In this document: in pieces, positions 53,866 through 62,330 of the stretch
Position numbering within the stretch: the stretch's first letter is position 1
Layout of the letters: every line of letters starts with the position of its first letter
NCBI RefSeq assembly: GCF_035943795.1
Contig: NZ_DASZBY010000093.1
Coordinates: 62,001 to 126,000, forward strand
Source of the DNA: Aliidongia sp035943795
GTDB taxonomy: Bacteria; Pseudomonadota; Alphaproteobacteria; ATCC43930; CGMCC-115725
Reading direction: 5' to 3'
Length of the DNA stretch: 64,000 nucleotides
Position numbers and translations under genes: made by a program
Notes under the pieces: generated by a model
Databases searched by the model: none
The model's input: only the letters and a program-made list of their open reading frames with translations
What the model was told of the DNA's origin: nothing

Positions 53866-54536
53866 GGCGCCGATCCGCCGGATTGACCCGGAGTGAAGGT
53901 CTGGGCGTCGAATTTCCGGGTCTTGTCCTGCAGCAGGCGGTCGATCGCCGCACCGGAGATGGCACTGTCGGTCTCGCCGCCGGTCTGCCCCTGAATGAGA
54001 TCGCGCGGATCCTCGACCATCGCGGCCAGGCTGCTGTTGACGGTGCAGCCGAAATCGCTCCAGGCCGGGTTCTGGCTGTTGGCGATGGCATCGACCGAGC
54101 GCCGGGCGCAGCTCGGCATGACGGCCCGATAGGTCGTCGCGATGACCTTGACCTGCCCGACGGCGGCGACCGGGCCGGGAGCGGCGGCGGCGACCGGCTG
54201 GATCTCGATCTTGGCGGGATTGACCCCGTCGGCGATGGCGGCCTGCCGCAGGGTCGCAACGACCTGCGGGGCACCGCCCCAAAGCGTGACGTGCAGGATC
54301 TGCGGGTTGCCGGCCGCAGCCTCCGCGATGAACCGGTCGAAGCCATGGCGGGAAGCCGGCGACAGCTCCGTCGTTCCGCGGCCGACCGGGACCAGGAACT
54401 GCTGTTCCTGCTTTTCGATCTGGGTCAGATGCGTTTCCGGGTGGGCAAGCACCGGCACTTCGTCGGACGTCCGGCTGCAGGCGCCGAGGCCGGCGACCAT
54501 CAGCAACGGCAAGAGCGATGCGGCGACTCGTTTCAT
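53862..54536 (-). CDS. cpaD: Pilus assembly lipoprotein CpaD
   Basis: A 224-residue lipoprotein: MKRVAASLLPLLMVAGLGAC with the lipobox ending at Cys20, then the CpaD domain (HPETHLTQIEKQEQQFLVPV, GTTELSPASRHGFDRFIAEA, and CTVNSSLAAMVEDPRDLIQG, the last being the best-conserved block). CpaD associates with the CpaC secretin in the outer membrane. The ATG at 54536 has GGAGG 9 bases upstream; two more ATGs lie at 54557 and 54554, within the end of cpaC. Confidence 0.9.
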   Translation of the reverse strand: MKRVAASLLPLLMVAGLGACSRTSDEVPVLAHPETHLTQIEKQEQQFLVPVGRGTTELSPASRHGFDRFIAEAAAGNPQILHVTLWGGAPQVVATLRQAAIADGVNPAKIEIQPVAAAAPGPVAAVGQVKVIATTYRAVMPSCARRSVDAIANSQNPAWSDFGCTVNSSLAAMVEDPRDLIQGQTGGETDSAISGAAIDRLLQDKTRKFDAQTFTPGQSGGSAP

Positions 54537-54553
54537 TCTGGCTATCCTCCGCA

Positions 54554-55978
54554 TCATTCCAGCTCGAACCCGGCATCGCCCTGCAGGCGAGGCCCGCTCA
54601 AACGCTCCACGGCGAGCCGGTCGTCATATTCGCTGCCCTCCTTGCGGATGCCCCCGATACGGCCGAGCAGCATCCGCTCGATATCGGTCGGCGGGCGCAG
54701 CCCGTCGGTCGGCAGGCGGATCATCTTGGGATCGGCGATCGGCTTCACGATGTAGGGCGTGACGATGATGATCAGCTCGCTCTCGTTCCGCGTGAAATTC
54801 GACGAGCGGAACAGCGCGCCCAGCACCGGGATGTCGCCGAGGCCCGGATAGCGGCTGATGGTCGAGCTGGTGTTGTTCTGCAGCAGGCCGCCGATCGCGA
54901 AGCTTTCGCCGCTGCCCAGCTCGATCGTCGTATCGGCGCGGCGCACCGACAGGCCGGGGATCTGGACGCCGCCGAGCGTGATCGCGCCATCGGTCGACAA
55001 TTGGCTGACCTCGGGGCGCACGTGCATGCTGATGTGGTTGGACGCGAGCACGGTCGGCACGAAGTCCAGCGACACGCCATATTGCTTGAACTCGATCGTG
55101 ACCGCGTTCTGGTTCTGGGCGATCGGGATCGGGAATTCACCGCCTGCGAGGAAGCTCGCCTTTTCGCCGGAGAGCGCCGTCAGGTTGGGCTCCGCCAGGA
55201 TCGAGATCAGGCCGTCCTGGGCCAGGGCATCGATGACCGAGTCGAAATTCACGTGAGAGGTCATCGCACCGACGATCCCCGAGCCGGCGCCGGTCGGGTC
55301 AGGCGTGAAGGGGCCGGGGACATAGGTCCCGGGTCCGGTCTGGACTGCCGGATAGACCACCCGCCCGGTATTGAGGCCGAACCGGAACGCGCCGGTGGTC
55401 AGCATCGCGTTCCAATTGAAGCCCAATTCCTTGGTGACGGACCGCGAGACTTCCGCGATGCGGACCCGAATGGAAACCTGTGCGGAGCTTTTGACCTTCA
55501 GCCGGTCGTCAAGCGCATCGCCGTCCTTCTGAAAGCCGTTGGCGATCTGGTTGGCGCGATAGGCGGCGGCCGGGTCGCGCGCGGTCCCTTCCAGCGCCAG
55601 GCCCGAATTCGTGCCCTTGACCTGGACATCCCGCGCATCGGGATCGACGATGATGGATTTCTGCACCGCATCGCTGGCGTTCCGGACCTCGACGTCCATC
55701 GCGGCGATCTGTTGGCCGTCCGCACCCAGCGCATAGAGCGTGGTGTGCCCGGCCTTGCGCCCGAGCACGAAGACCCGCGTCGGCATCGGCACCTGGACGT
55801 CCGCGATGGTCGGGTCCGCGATGAAGACCGTGGTGGCCGGTACCGACAGCGAGATCAGCTTGCCCTGGGAGACCTCGACGACGATGGCGGTTCCCGCCGC
55901 TTCGACCGGCCGGCCGAAACCGGCGGCACCGAGCACCAGAAGCATGACGACAGCGAATGATTTCAAATGCTTTTGCAT
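54554..55978 (-). CDS. cpaC: Flp pilus secretin CpaC/RcpA
   Basis: A 474-residue outer-membrane secretin. Signal peptide about 1-27; N-terminal pilus-secretin domain (about 30-105, ISLSVPATTVFIADPTIADV); a BON/N1-like part with QVSIRVRIAEVSRSVTKELG; the secretin channel domain at about 260-430, with VPTVLASNHISMHVRPEVSQL and GESFAIGGLLQNNTS, ending before the C-terminal S-domain-like tail. It is between cpaB and cpaD in the standard order. Confidence 0.94.
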   Translation of the reverse strand: MQKHLKSFAVVMLLVLGAAGFGRPVEAAGTAIVVEVSQGKLISLSVPATTVFIADPTIADVQVPMPTRVFVLGRKAGHTTLYALGADGQQIAAMDVEVRNASDAVQKSIIVDPDARDVQVKGTNSGLALEGTARDPAAAYRANQIANGFQKDGDALDDRLKVKSSAQVSIRVRIAEVSRSVTKELGFNWNAMLTTGAFRFGLNTGRVVYPAVQTGPGTYVPGPFTPDPTGAGSGIVGAMTSHVNFDSVIDALAQDGLISILAEPNLTALSGEKASFLAGGEFPIPIAQNQNAVTIEFKQYGVSLDFVPTVLASNHISMHVRPEVSQLSTDGAITLGGVQIPGLSVRRADTTIELGSGESFAIGGLLQNNTSSTISRYPGLGDIPVLGALFRSSNFTRNESELIIIVTPYIVKPIADPKMIRLPTDGLRPPTDIERMLLGRIGGIRKEGSEYDDRLAVERLSGPRLQGDAGFELE

Positions 55979-56024
55979 CTTATCGCTCAGTTACGGACTG
56001 TGATCTCAGTCGGTTGTTGCGTTT

Positions 56025-56903
56025 CTATTGAGCGGGCGTGGCGCCTTTGTCCGCGCCGCGATAGACGGTGACCGGCAGGCTCACGACCGCCTTCGTCGGG
56101 GTCGAGATCTTCTTCAGCGCCGGGGAGACGTCCTCGGCCCAGATCGGACCGGTGCCGCCGGCCGCTTGTGCCACGACCGAGGTCGCGGTCTCCAGGCTGC
56201 GGATGGTCAGCGACAGGTCGCCGAGCTTGGTGGCGACGACGATCTTTTCGACCTGCTGGGGATCGACCTCGAGGGTGACGGTCTGGGCGAGCTTGCCTTC
56301 CGGACCCGCCTGGCTGGCCTTGGCCTGCAGCTGCTGATCGATGGCGAGCACGCGCACGTCCTGGGCGATCGTCTCGGCGACCGAGCGATGGGTCAGGGAG
56401 ACTTCCGGGGCGCTCAGGATCTGCGTCAGGATCACGTCGACCCGGTCGCCTGGATAGATCAGGCCGGCGGCGCCCGAAACCGCGGTCACGCCGATCGAGA
56501 TCGCACGCTCGCCCGGCGCCAGCACGGCAGCCAGAAAGCCGCTCTCGCCGGGCTTCACGACGGCACCGCGCGAAATGACGTCGCCCACGGCGAGGCGCCG
56601 ACGGACGACGGCACCCGTCGCCTCTTCATAGAGCTTGCGATCGGCCGCAGCCTGGTCCGACGGGTCCGGGGTGATCGGCCGCACGAACAGGCTGTCGGCC
56701 GCGACATTTTCGGGCAGGGGCGCGAACTGCAAATCCTGCGGCTTCACGAGCGCGCCCACCGGCAATGCCGCCGTGGCGACGATGACCATCGTCTTCGGCA
56801 CGGCCTTTTCTTCAGCCACCACCGGAGTGTTGAAGAAAACGAGCTTTGCCACGACCCCGCCGGAGACGAGTAAAAGCAGGATGAGGATGATTCTCACGCC
56901 CAT
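56025..56903 (-). CDS. cpaB: Flp pilus assembly protein CpaB/RcpC
   Basis: A 292-residue periplasmic protein with an N-terminal signal anchor (ILILLLLVSGGVVAKLVFF), a SAF domain (about 42-110: VATAALPVGALVKPQDLQFA, GDVISRGAVVKPGESGFLAA) and the RcpC/CpaB C-terminal region (GLIYPGDRVDVILTQIL, QTVTLEVDPQQVEKIVVATK). SAF-domain CpaB proteins may bind peptidoglycan around the secretin. 46 bases separate it from cpaC and 9 from cpaA. Confidence 0.93.
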   Translation of the reverse strand: MGVRIILILLLLVSGGVVAKLVFFNTPVVAEEKAVPKTMVIVATAALPVGALVKPQDLQFAPLPENVAADSLFVRPITPDPSDQAAADRKLYEEATGAVVRRRLAVGDVISRGAVVKPGESGFLAAVLAPGERAISIGVTAVSGAAGLIYPGDRVDVILTQILSAPEVSLTHRSVAETIAQDVRVLAIDQQLQAKASQAGPEGKLAQTVTLEVDPQQVEKIVVATKLGDLSLTIRSLETATSVVAQAAGGTGPIWAEDVSPALKKISTPTKAVVSLPVTVYRGADKGATPAQ

Positions 56904-56912
56904 GTGACTCGC

Positions 56913-57398
56913 CTAATGCTGGTAGAGTTGTGGGAAGAGGGTGCAGATCGCGGCGAAGGAAATCGCCACGCCGTACGGAACCGAAGGCGGGGATGAAACG
57001 GCAGCATCGACGGTCAGTGCCTGTCTGCGCGCCCGCGAGCGGGCGGCAAAATCCCACATCAGGACCAGCACCGACAGAACGCCGCCGGCCATGGCCATCA
57101 GCAGAAGAAATGGCGGCGTGCCTTGGGACCCGACCAGGAGGACGGTCGCCGACACGAGCTTCACGTCGCCGCCGCCGAGCCAGCCGCGCGCAAAAAGGAA
57201 CGACGCCACCGCGAACACGATTGCCGTGGTCACGGTGGTCCAGATTATCCCATCGATCTGCGCGGAAACCGCAAGACGGAGGATCGCGAAGCCGGCGATG
57301 GCGAGCGACAGGGAATTGGGTATCGATCGGTGAAACAGATCATTCCAGACCGCCGCGAGGTAGATCAGCACCGAGGCGGCTAGAATGAACGACAACAA
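56913..57398 (-). CDS. cpaA: Prepilin peptidase CpaA/TadV (A24 family)
   Basis: A 161-residue membrane aspartyl peptidase with about five helices that cleaves the Flp prepilin and TadE/F pseudopilins. The two catalytic aspartates are Asp20 in WNDLFHRSIPN and Asp78 in GGGDVKL. The N-terminal methylase domain of large PilD enzymes is absent, as is normal for TadV. It follows flp after a 95-base spacer that holds a strong hairpin. Confidence 0.93.
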   Translation of the reverse strand: MLSFILAASVLIYLAAVWNDLFHRSIPNSLSLAIAGFAILRLAVSAQIDGIIWTTVTTAIVFAVASFLFARGWLGGGDVKLVSATVLLVGSQGTPPFLLLMAMAGGVLSVLVLMWDFAARSRARRQALTVDAAVSSPPSVPYGVAISFAAICTLFPQLYQH

Positions 57399-57415
57399 TT
57401 CGACCTCCCCAGTAA

Positions 57416-57450
57416 CCTCTCAGACGGCAGCGTTCTGCCGTGCTGAGAGG
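57416..57450 (-). terminator. Stable hairpin between flp and cpaA
   Basis: A 15-bp stem (CCTCTCAG plus ACGGCAG against their complements, with one bulged base) closes on a CGTT loop at 57431-57434. No T-run follows in the direction of transcription, so it probably acts as a partial terminator or a 3' stabilising/processing site that keeps pilin mRNA in excess over the assembly genes. Confidence 0.7.
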
Positions 57451-57493
57451 ATATGTCCGGGAACCTTACGCAAGTGTAACCAGATCGAACAAA

Positions 57494-57673
57494 TCAGATG
57501 CTGGAACCAACGGTCGTGAAGATGCCCGAGAGGGTGGTGCCGAAGGTCTTGACGGTCGCCACGATCGCGACGGCGATCAACGAGGCGAGCAGGGCATATT
57601 CCACGGCGCTGACGCCGCGCTTGTCACGACCGAGGTTGAGCAGAAAATGGTGAGCAGAAGCGACGTACTTCAT
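57494..57673 (-). CDS. flp/pilA: Flp-type major pilin
   Basis: A 59-residue prepilin. Leader MKYVASAHHFLLNLGRDKRG is cut after Gly20; mature protein starts VSAVEYALLASLIAVAIVAT with Glu at +5 and Tyr at +6, the Flp signature, then a short C-terminal part. TAGGAG sits about 8 bases before the ATG at 57673 (a GTG just upstream, at 57676, is less likely). It heads the tad operon; a perfect CtrA-type box lies about 150 bases upstream. Confidence 0.95.
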   Translation of the reverse strand: MKYVASAHHFLLNLGRDKRGVSAVEYALLASLIAVAIVATVKTFGTTLSGIFTTVGSSI

Positions 57674-58171
57674 CACAGACTCCTACAATGCTCTTGCAAG
57701 CGAGATTGAAACTAAAAATGTGGACGATGCGGCTATTCATGCATGCCCGTTATTCAGTCACCCCAGAGAAGGCTGAGCGCTTATGACGGACCTCACGCAC
57801 CGTTTTAGAGGCCAGCAGTTAACGTGCGGTTAAAATTCCGACAGCTCTTTTAAATTACTCAAAATCTCAATGAATGAACGGAGGGTTAACTTCAATCTAT
57901 GTAAAATTTGAACGAATTATCGAATCATTCTTATGCATAGATGAAAACTATTCGTTAAATTTTGTTAAGCCCGGCAACGATGTCATCGACGCCCTTCATC
58001 CAGGTGGGCCGTGCTGCGGATACCCGATGAACGAAGGGAAAGGATCACCCTCTTGCAACCGAAGCCGCGGATGCGTCTCATCTTGCGCGCCGGCAACCGG
58101 GCGGCCTATCAACCGGCTGGCCGTCTCCGCCGATCCCCGCCCGCCATCCAGCAAGAGGCCCGCCAGAGGAC
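57674..58171. other. 498-bp AT-rich intergenic region upstream of flp
   Basis: This spacer separates flp from the divergent GT87-type gene. The part from about 57840 to 57970 is strikingly AT-rich relative to the surrounding GC-rich DNA and contains runs of A and T (AAAATTT, TTAAATTTTG). It holds TTAA-N7-TTAA at 57819-57833 and a TTAA-N6-TTAA variant at 57955-57968. No convincing gene was found: an open stretch from 57874 starts with an ATG but has poor codon use and runs into the next gene's start. Confidence 0.7.
57819..57833. promoter_or_regulatory. CtrA-type box (TTAA-N7-TTAA) in the flp promoter region
   Basis: TTAA at 57819-57822 and TTAA at 57830-57833 are separated by exactly 7 bases, matching the alphaproteobacterial CtrA consensus. 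CtrA directly activates the Flp-type pilin gene pilA in Caulobacter, so the location is meaningful. Whether it serves flp or the divergent gene cannot be decided from sequence. Confidence 0.6.
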
Positions 58172-59443
58172 ATGAACGCCAATCCGGCCCCGGCTAGAAA
58201 AGAGTCTCGACCCTCGCTGCTCGCCCAACTGCGCAGCGGCGCATGGCTCGATCGGGACCGCGTCATCGCCTATGGCCGGATCCTTCTGGTCCTGGAGATC
58301 GTCGCACTGGCGATCGTCGCGGCCGGAACCTATGGCCTCCTCGGACCGCTCGACACGCCGACATCGACCGATTTCCTGAGTTTCTTTTCGGCCGGAACGC
58401 TCGCCGACCAGGGGCATCCGGCGCTGATCTACGACCAGCCCAGCCATCGGCTGGCGGAGCAGACCGTCTTCGGCGATCCGAACCTGCCCTATTCCTATTG
58501 GTTCTTCTATCCGCCGACCTTCGTCACCTATTGCGCGGCCATGGCGCTCGTCCCGTACCTGCCGGCGTTTTTCCTCTGGATCGCGGCCACCGGCACGGTC
58601 TATGTCCTGGCGCTTCGGGCGATCCTGCGCGATTGGCCGGTGTTGATCGCGATCCTATCGTTTCCGTCGGCGCTGATCACGGCGGGCATCGGACAGAACT
58701 CATTTCTGACGACCGCCATCTTCGGTACGGCGACCTACCTGATCGAGCGGCGCCCCCTGGCGGCCGGCGCGATCCTGGGCGGGCTCTGCTACAAGCCCCA
58801 CTTCCTGCTGATGACGCCGGTCGCCCTCATCGCCGGTCGTCACTGGCGCGCACTGGCCGCGATGGCCGCGTCCGTCGCCGCCTTCACCGGCCTGTCCCTC
58901 CTGCTGTTCGGCTGGCAGACATGGGAGGCGTTCCTGCTGCTGACCCGGACCACCACCTCGACCTTCGAGACCGGCAAGGTGGGGTTCGCCGGCCTGATCA
59001 GCCTGTTCGGTGCGGTGCGCCTGATGGGCGGCCCCGTCATCCTGGCCTATGGCGTACAGGCTCTGGCAGCGGTCGCGGCCGGCGTACTGACCGCCGTCGT
59101 GTGGCGGAAGAACCTGAGCCTGCCGGTGCGCGCCATGACGCTGATCGCCGCCACGCTGTTCTCCGTCCACGTCATCCTGTTCTACGACCTGCTGCCGATG
59201 ACCGTCGCCATCGCCTGGCTGTTGCAGGACGCCCGCAAGACCGGCTTCCTGCCCTGGGAAAGGACGGTGCTGATGGCGATCTGGCTGATCCCGATGGTGT
59301 CGCGCAGCGCCGGGCTGGCCGCGAACATCCCGCTGGGCCCGCTCGCGACAGGGGGCTTGCTGTTGTTCGTCGCGCTCCGGGCGCGACAGGAGCATCGGGC
59401 GAGGACAGGGGTCTCCCCCGCCACCGGTCCGAACGCCTACTGA
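58172..59443 (+). CDS. Polytopic glycosyltransferase-87-like membrane protein (DUF2029)
   Basis: A 423-residue inner-membrane protein with about ten predicted helices. TSTDFLSFFSAGTLADQGHPALIYD (split across about residues 64-90) and YSYWFFYPPTFV resemble the GT-C/GT87 family, whose catalytic Asp lies in the first periplasmic loop and which uses polyprenyl-phosphate sugars, as in mannosyltransferases. The acceptor is unknown; pilus or envelope glycan modification is possible given its position next to flp, but not shown. GAGG lies just before the ATG at 58172. Its 3' end overlaps the convergent GntR gene by 7 bases. Confidence 0.78.
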   Translation: MNANPAPARKESRPSLLAQLRSGAWLDRDRVIAYGRILLVLEIVALAIVAAGTYGLLGPLDTPTSTDFLSFFSAGTLADQGHPALIYDQPSHRLAEQTVFGDPNLPYSYWFFYPPTFVTYCAAMALVPYLPAFFLWIAATGTVYVLALRAILRDWPVLIAILSFPSALITAGIGQNSFLTTAIFGTATYLIERRPLAAGAILGGLCYKPHFLLMTPVALIAGRHWRALAAMAASVAAFTGLSLLLFGWQTWEAFLLLTRTTTSTFETGKVGFAGLISLFGAVRLMGGPVILAYGVQALAAVAAGVLTAVVWRKNLSLPVRAMTLIAATLFSVHVILFYDLLPMTVAIAWLLQDARKTGFLPWERTVLMAIWLIPMVSRSAGLAANIPLGPLATGGLLLFVALRARQEHRARTGVSPATGPNAY

Positions 59444-60099
59444 CCCTGCAACGCCGTCGCCAAGGCGCGGCCTGCATCCAGGATGTGCCGCGCCAGCAGC
59501 CCGCATCCCCGCTCGACCTGCCCGGCCTCGATCGCTTCGAGGATCGCAGCGTGTTCCGCGTCGGAGCGGGGTTGCCAGCCGAGGGTCTGCCACGTTGCGA
59601 ACAGGTGCCGGGCGCTGGCGCTGTGCAGATCGGCGATGCTGGCGCTGAGCCGGGGCAGGCCGCACGGCAGGGTGATCGCCTCGTGGAAGCGGCGGTTGGC
59701 CACCTCCCATTCCACGATCTCGACCTTGCCGATGCAGCTTTCCATCGCCGAGCGGGCCCGGGCGATATCTGCCGGCTGAAATTTCGGCAGCGCATGGCGC
59801 AGGGCCAATGCCTCCAACGCTGCCCGAATTTCGGCGACCTCCAGCACGTCCGCCGGATCCAGGCGCGCGACGCGGACCCCGCGTCGTGGTTCCGTCACGA
59901 CGAGACCCTGCGCCTCGAGCCGTCGGAATGCCTCGCGCACCGGCACGTGGCTCGCCCGGAACGCCTGCGCGATCTGGTCCTGCAGCAGGCGCTCGCCCGG
60001 CTTCAGCGCACCGGCGACGATCTGCCCGGCCAGCGCACGGGCGATCTGCCCGGCCACCGACCGGTCGTCCGCATCACCCTCTTGAACATTTATCAGCAT
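59437..60099 (-). CDS. GntR-family regulator, FadR subfamily (FCD domain)
   Basis: A 220-residue regulator: GntR winged helix at about 14-75 (GQIVAGALKPGERLLQDQIA, VREAFRRLEAQGLV) and an all-helical FCD effector domain (about 85-215) whose metal-binding residues would be in WEVANRRFHEAI and the later AEHAAILEAI. Such regulators sense small carboxylates or amino-acid derivatives. It is divergent from the aminotransferase-dipeptidase operon, with a perfect palindrome in the 36-base spacer, so it probably controls both. Confidence 0.9.
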   Translation of the reverse strand: MLINVQEGDADDRSVAGQIARALAGQIVAGALKPGERLLQDQIAQAFRASHVPVREAFRRLEAQGLVVTEPRRGVRVARLDPADVLEVAEIRAALEALALRHALPKFQPADIARARSAMESCIGKVEIVEWEVANRRFHEAITLPCGLPRLSASIADLHSASARHLFATWQTLGWQPRSDAEHAAILEAIEAGQVERGCGLLARHILDAGRALATALQGQ

Positions 60100-60107
60100 C
60101 GGATCAT

Positions 60108-60123
60108 AGATAATCTATTATCT
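60108..60123. promoter_or_regulatory. Perfect palindrome, probable GntR operator
   Basis: AGATAAT at 60108-60114 and ATTATCT at 60117-60123 flank CT, a perfect 7-bp inverted repeat exactly between the divergent GntR gene and the aminotransferase gene, and next to the latter's ribosome site (GGGAG at 60124-60128). FadR-subfamily proteins bind short palindromes of this kind. Binding here would block translation-proximal transcription of both genes. Confidence 0.7.
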
Positions 60124-60135
60124 GGGAGATGTCGT

Positions 60136-61302
60136 ATGGATCGTGTTCGTCCCGCGAGGTTACAGCATGTCGCCGGCATCGGTGTGGATCGAATGGGCTC
60201 GATCGCCGATGCCTCCGGCCGGGACTTCCTGCGGCTGGAAAACCTCGATACCGACATTCCGCCCGATGCGGCGGCGATCGAGCGGACGAGCTCCGCGGCC
60301 GGCGAGGATGCCGCGAACAGCTATCTGCCGTTCGTCGGACAGCAGCATTTGCGCGATGTCGCGGCCCGGCATGTTTCCGCCCTGTCCGGCGTCGCCTACA
60401 CCGGTGCCCGCAACTGCGTCATCTCGGCCGGCGGCTTGTCCGGTATCCTGAACGCGTTGCTGGCCACGGTCGAGGTGGGCGACGAAGTCGTCGTGACCGA
60501 CCCGACCTATGCCGGCCTGCTGAACCGGATCCGGCTGGCCGGCGGCGTGCCGCGCCAGGTGCCGTTCGTCTTCACGCCGGGCGCCCCATGGCGCCTCGAC
60601 CGCGATGCGTTGCGCGCGGCGATCGGTCCGCGCACCCGCTCGATGCTGCTGATGTCGCCCTCGATGCCCTGCGGCGGCGTGCTGGACCGGGACGATTGGG
60701 CGCTGGTCGCCGAACTGTGCGTGCGGCACGACCTGCTGCTGATCCTGGACAGTGCCATGGAGCGGCTGCTGTTCGACGATCGTCCGGTGATCCATCCGGC
60801 CTCGTTCCGCGGTATGGCGGAACGGACGATCACGGTCGGTGCCGCCTCGAAGGAATTGCGCATGATCGGCTGGCGCGTCGGCTGGACGGTAGCGCCCGAG
60901 TGGCTGATGCCGGACCTGGTCGCCGTCTCGCTCGCCAATGTCGTGGTCCCCGTCGGTATCGCCCAGGACGCGGCGGCGGTGGCCCTGGAGCGCTCGACCA
61001 CGACCCTGCCGCCCTATGTGGCCGAGTTGCAGCGCCGGCGCGACGCAGTCGCGTCGCAGCTCGAAGGATTGCCGTTCGGACTGCCGGCCGGCGGCTGGTC
61101 GATGCTGTTGCGCGTATCGGATTTCGGATGGAACGGAGCGACCATGTCGGAGCGGCTGTTGGACCAGGGGGTGTGCGCGACCGGCATGGTCGGTTGGGGA
61201 TCGACCCATGGTGCGGATTACATCCGCTTCGTCTTCGCCAATGAGCCGGTCGACCGGCTGCTGAGCCTGGGCAGCCGCGTCCGGGCGGCGCTGCGGCCAT
61301 GA
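60136..61302 (+). CDS. PLP-dependent class I/II aminotransferase
   Basis: A 388-residue fold-type I enzyme. Lys239 in GAASKELRMIGWRVGW is the Schiff-base lysine with the following phosphate-contacting arginine; ISAGGLSGILNALL binds cofactor phosphate, and VVTDPTYAGLLNRIRLAGG and LLMSPSMPCGGVLDRDDW are typical. The usual NP(H/N)NPTG motif reads SPSMPCGGV, so the Asn is displaced, which is unusual. GGGAG lies 7 bases before the ATG at 60136. It overlaps the dipeptidase gene (ATGA), suggesting joint processing of an amino acid or dipeptide-like compound. Substrate unknown. Confidence 0.88.
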   Translation: MDRVRPARLQHVAGIGVDRMGSIADASGRDFLRLENLDTDIPPDAAAIERTSSAAGEDAANSYLPFVGQQHLRDVAARHVSALSGVAYTGARNCVISAGGLSGILNALLATVEVGDEVVVTDPTYAGLLNRIRLAGGVPRQVPFVFTPGAPWRLDRDALRAAIGPRTRSMLLMSPSMPCGGVLDRDDWALVAELCVRHDLLLILDSAMERLLFDDRPVIHPASFRGMAERTITVGAASKELRMIGWRVGWTVAPEWLMPDLVAVSLANVVVPVGIAQDAAAVALERSTTTLPPYVAELQRRRDAVASQLEGLPFGLPAGGWSMLLRVSDFGWNGATMSERLLDQGVCATGMVGWGSTHGADYIRFVFANEPVDRLLSLGSRVRAALRP

Positions 61303-62318
61303 GCGGCCCGGCGATGCGCCAGCTACCGTCGTGGCGTGTGGAGCGGCCGTGGCTCGCCGACGCGCCGGTGTGCGACGGCCTGCTGCCCTGGGCGAACAAC
61401 TTCCTGCCGCCGGGCTCCGACCTGGGTCGGGAGCTTCGCCGATTCTGGCAGGCCGGCGGGGTCGATCATATCTCGCTCACGGCTGCCGCCGGGCGCGAGA
61501 CCGATGTGCAGGCCCTGGAGCGCCTGGGCTTCCTGCGCCGGGAATTGGCGTCGCATGCCGGCTGGATCCGCATCGCCCATGACGAGGCGGCCATCCGCGC
61601 GGCGCGCACCGACGGCGTCCTCTCCGTGTCGTTCCATTTCCAGTCCTCGACCCCATTCGCGGCCACGCTCGACCTGGTCGAGGCGTTCAAAAGCGCGGGC
61701 GTCCGACGGGCGATCCTCGCCTATAACGAGGCGAACGTGTTCGCGGACGGCTGCCACGAGCCGCGCAATGCGGGGCTCAGCGCTTATGGCCAGCGGCTGA
61801 TCGCGCGGATGGACGAGGTCGGCATGCTGGTCGATCTCAGCCATTGCGGCGAGCGGACCTCGTTCGACGCACTCGACGCGCCGCTGCGGCGGCCGCCGGT
61901 CTTTTCCCACTCCAATGCGCGTGCCCTCTACGACCACGAGCGCAACATCACCGACGCACAGATCAAGGCCTGCGCCGCCCGCGGCGGCTATATCGGCGTG
62001 AACGGCGTCGGCATGTTCCTGGGTGTGCCGGGCCCGCGTATTCCGGAGGCGATGGCCGAGCATGTCGCCCACATCGCCGGTCTCGCCGGTGCCGACCGGG
62101 TCGGCCTCGGCCTCGACTTCATGTTCCTCGAAGGCAGCAGCTACGACTTCTTCCATGTCGCGCGCGGCCGCTGGCCGCGCGGCTATCCCGATCCGCCCTG
62201 GGATTTCATCCAGGCCGAGCAGTTCGGCGCTCTGGTCGAAGCGCTCGAGGCGAAAGGCTTCGACCGCGCCGAACTGCGCGGCATCCTGGGCGAGAACTAC
62301 CTGCGGCTGGCGATCTGA
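61299..62318 (+). CDS. Membrane-dipeptidase-family (M19) protein lacking the canonical HxD
   Basis: A 339-residue amidohydrolase-fold protein of peptidase family M19. Later metal and substrate motifs are present: VDLSHCGERTSFDAL, FSHSNARALYDHERN and VGLGLDFMFLEG. The first metal motif, normally DGHxD, reads DGLLP (residues 26-30), and the usual bridging Glu is replaced in SFHFQSSTPF. This matches a known divergent subgroup in which hydrolysis of ordinary dipeptides is doubtful. No signal peptide is evident, so it is probably cytosolic. It is translationally coupled to the aminotransferase. Confidence 0.82.
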   Translation: MSGPAMRQLPSWRVERPWLADAPVCDGLLPWANNFLPPGSDLGRELRRFWQAGGVDHISLTAAAGRETDVQALERLGFLRRELASHAGWIRIAHDEAAIRAARTDGVLSVSFHFQSSTPFAATLDLVEAFKSAGVRRAILAYNEANVFADGCHEPRNAGLSAYGQRLIARMDEVGMLVDLSHCGERTSFDALDAPLRRPPVFSHSNARALYDHERNITDAQIKACAARGGYIGVNGVGMFLGVPGPRIPEAMAEHVAHIAGLAGADRVGLGLDFMFLEGSSYDFFHVARGRWPRGYPDPPWDFIQAEQFGALVEALEAKGFDRAELRGILGENYLRLAI

Positions 62319-62330
62319 TCCCGCGTCCGC

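Noticed and set aside
57874..58197. Possible 107-codon gene in the AT-rich spacer
   Set aside because: It has poor codon use and an abrupt composition change midway, and overlaps the start of the GT87-like gene; no family resemblance.
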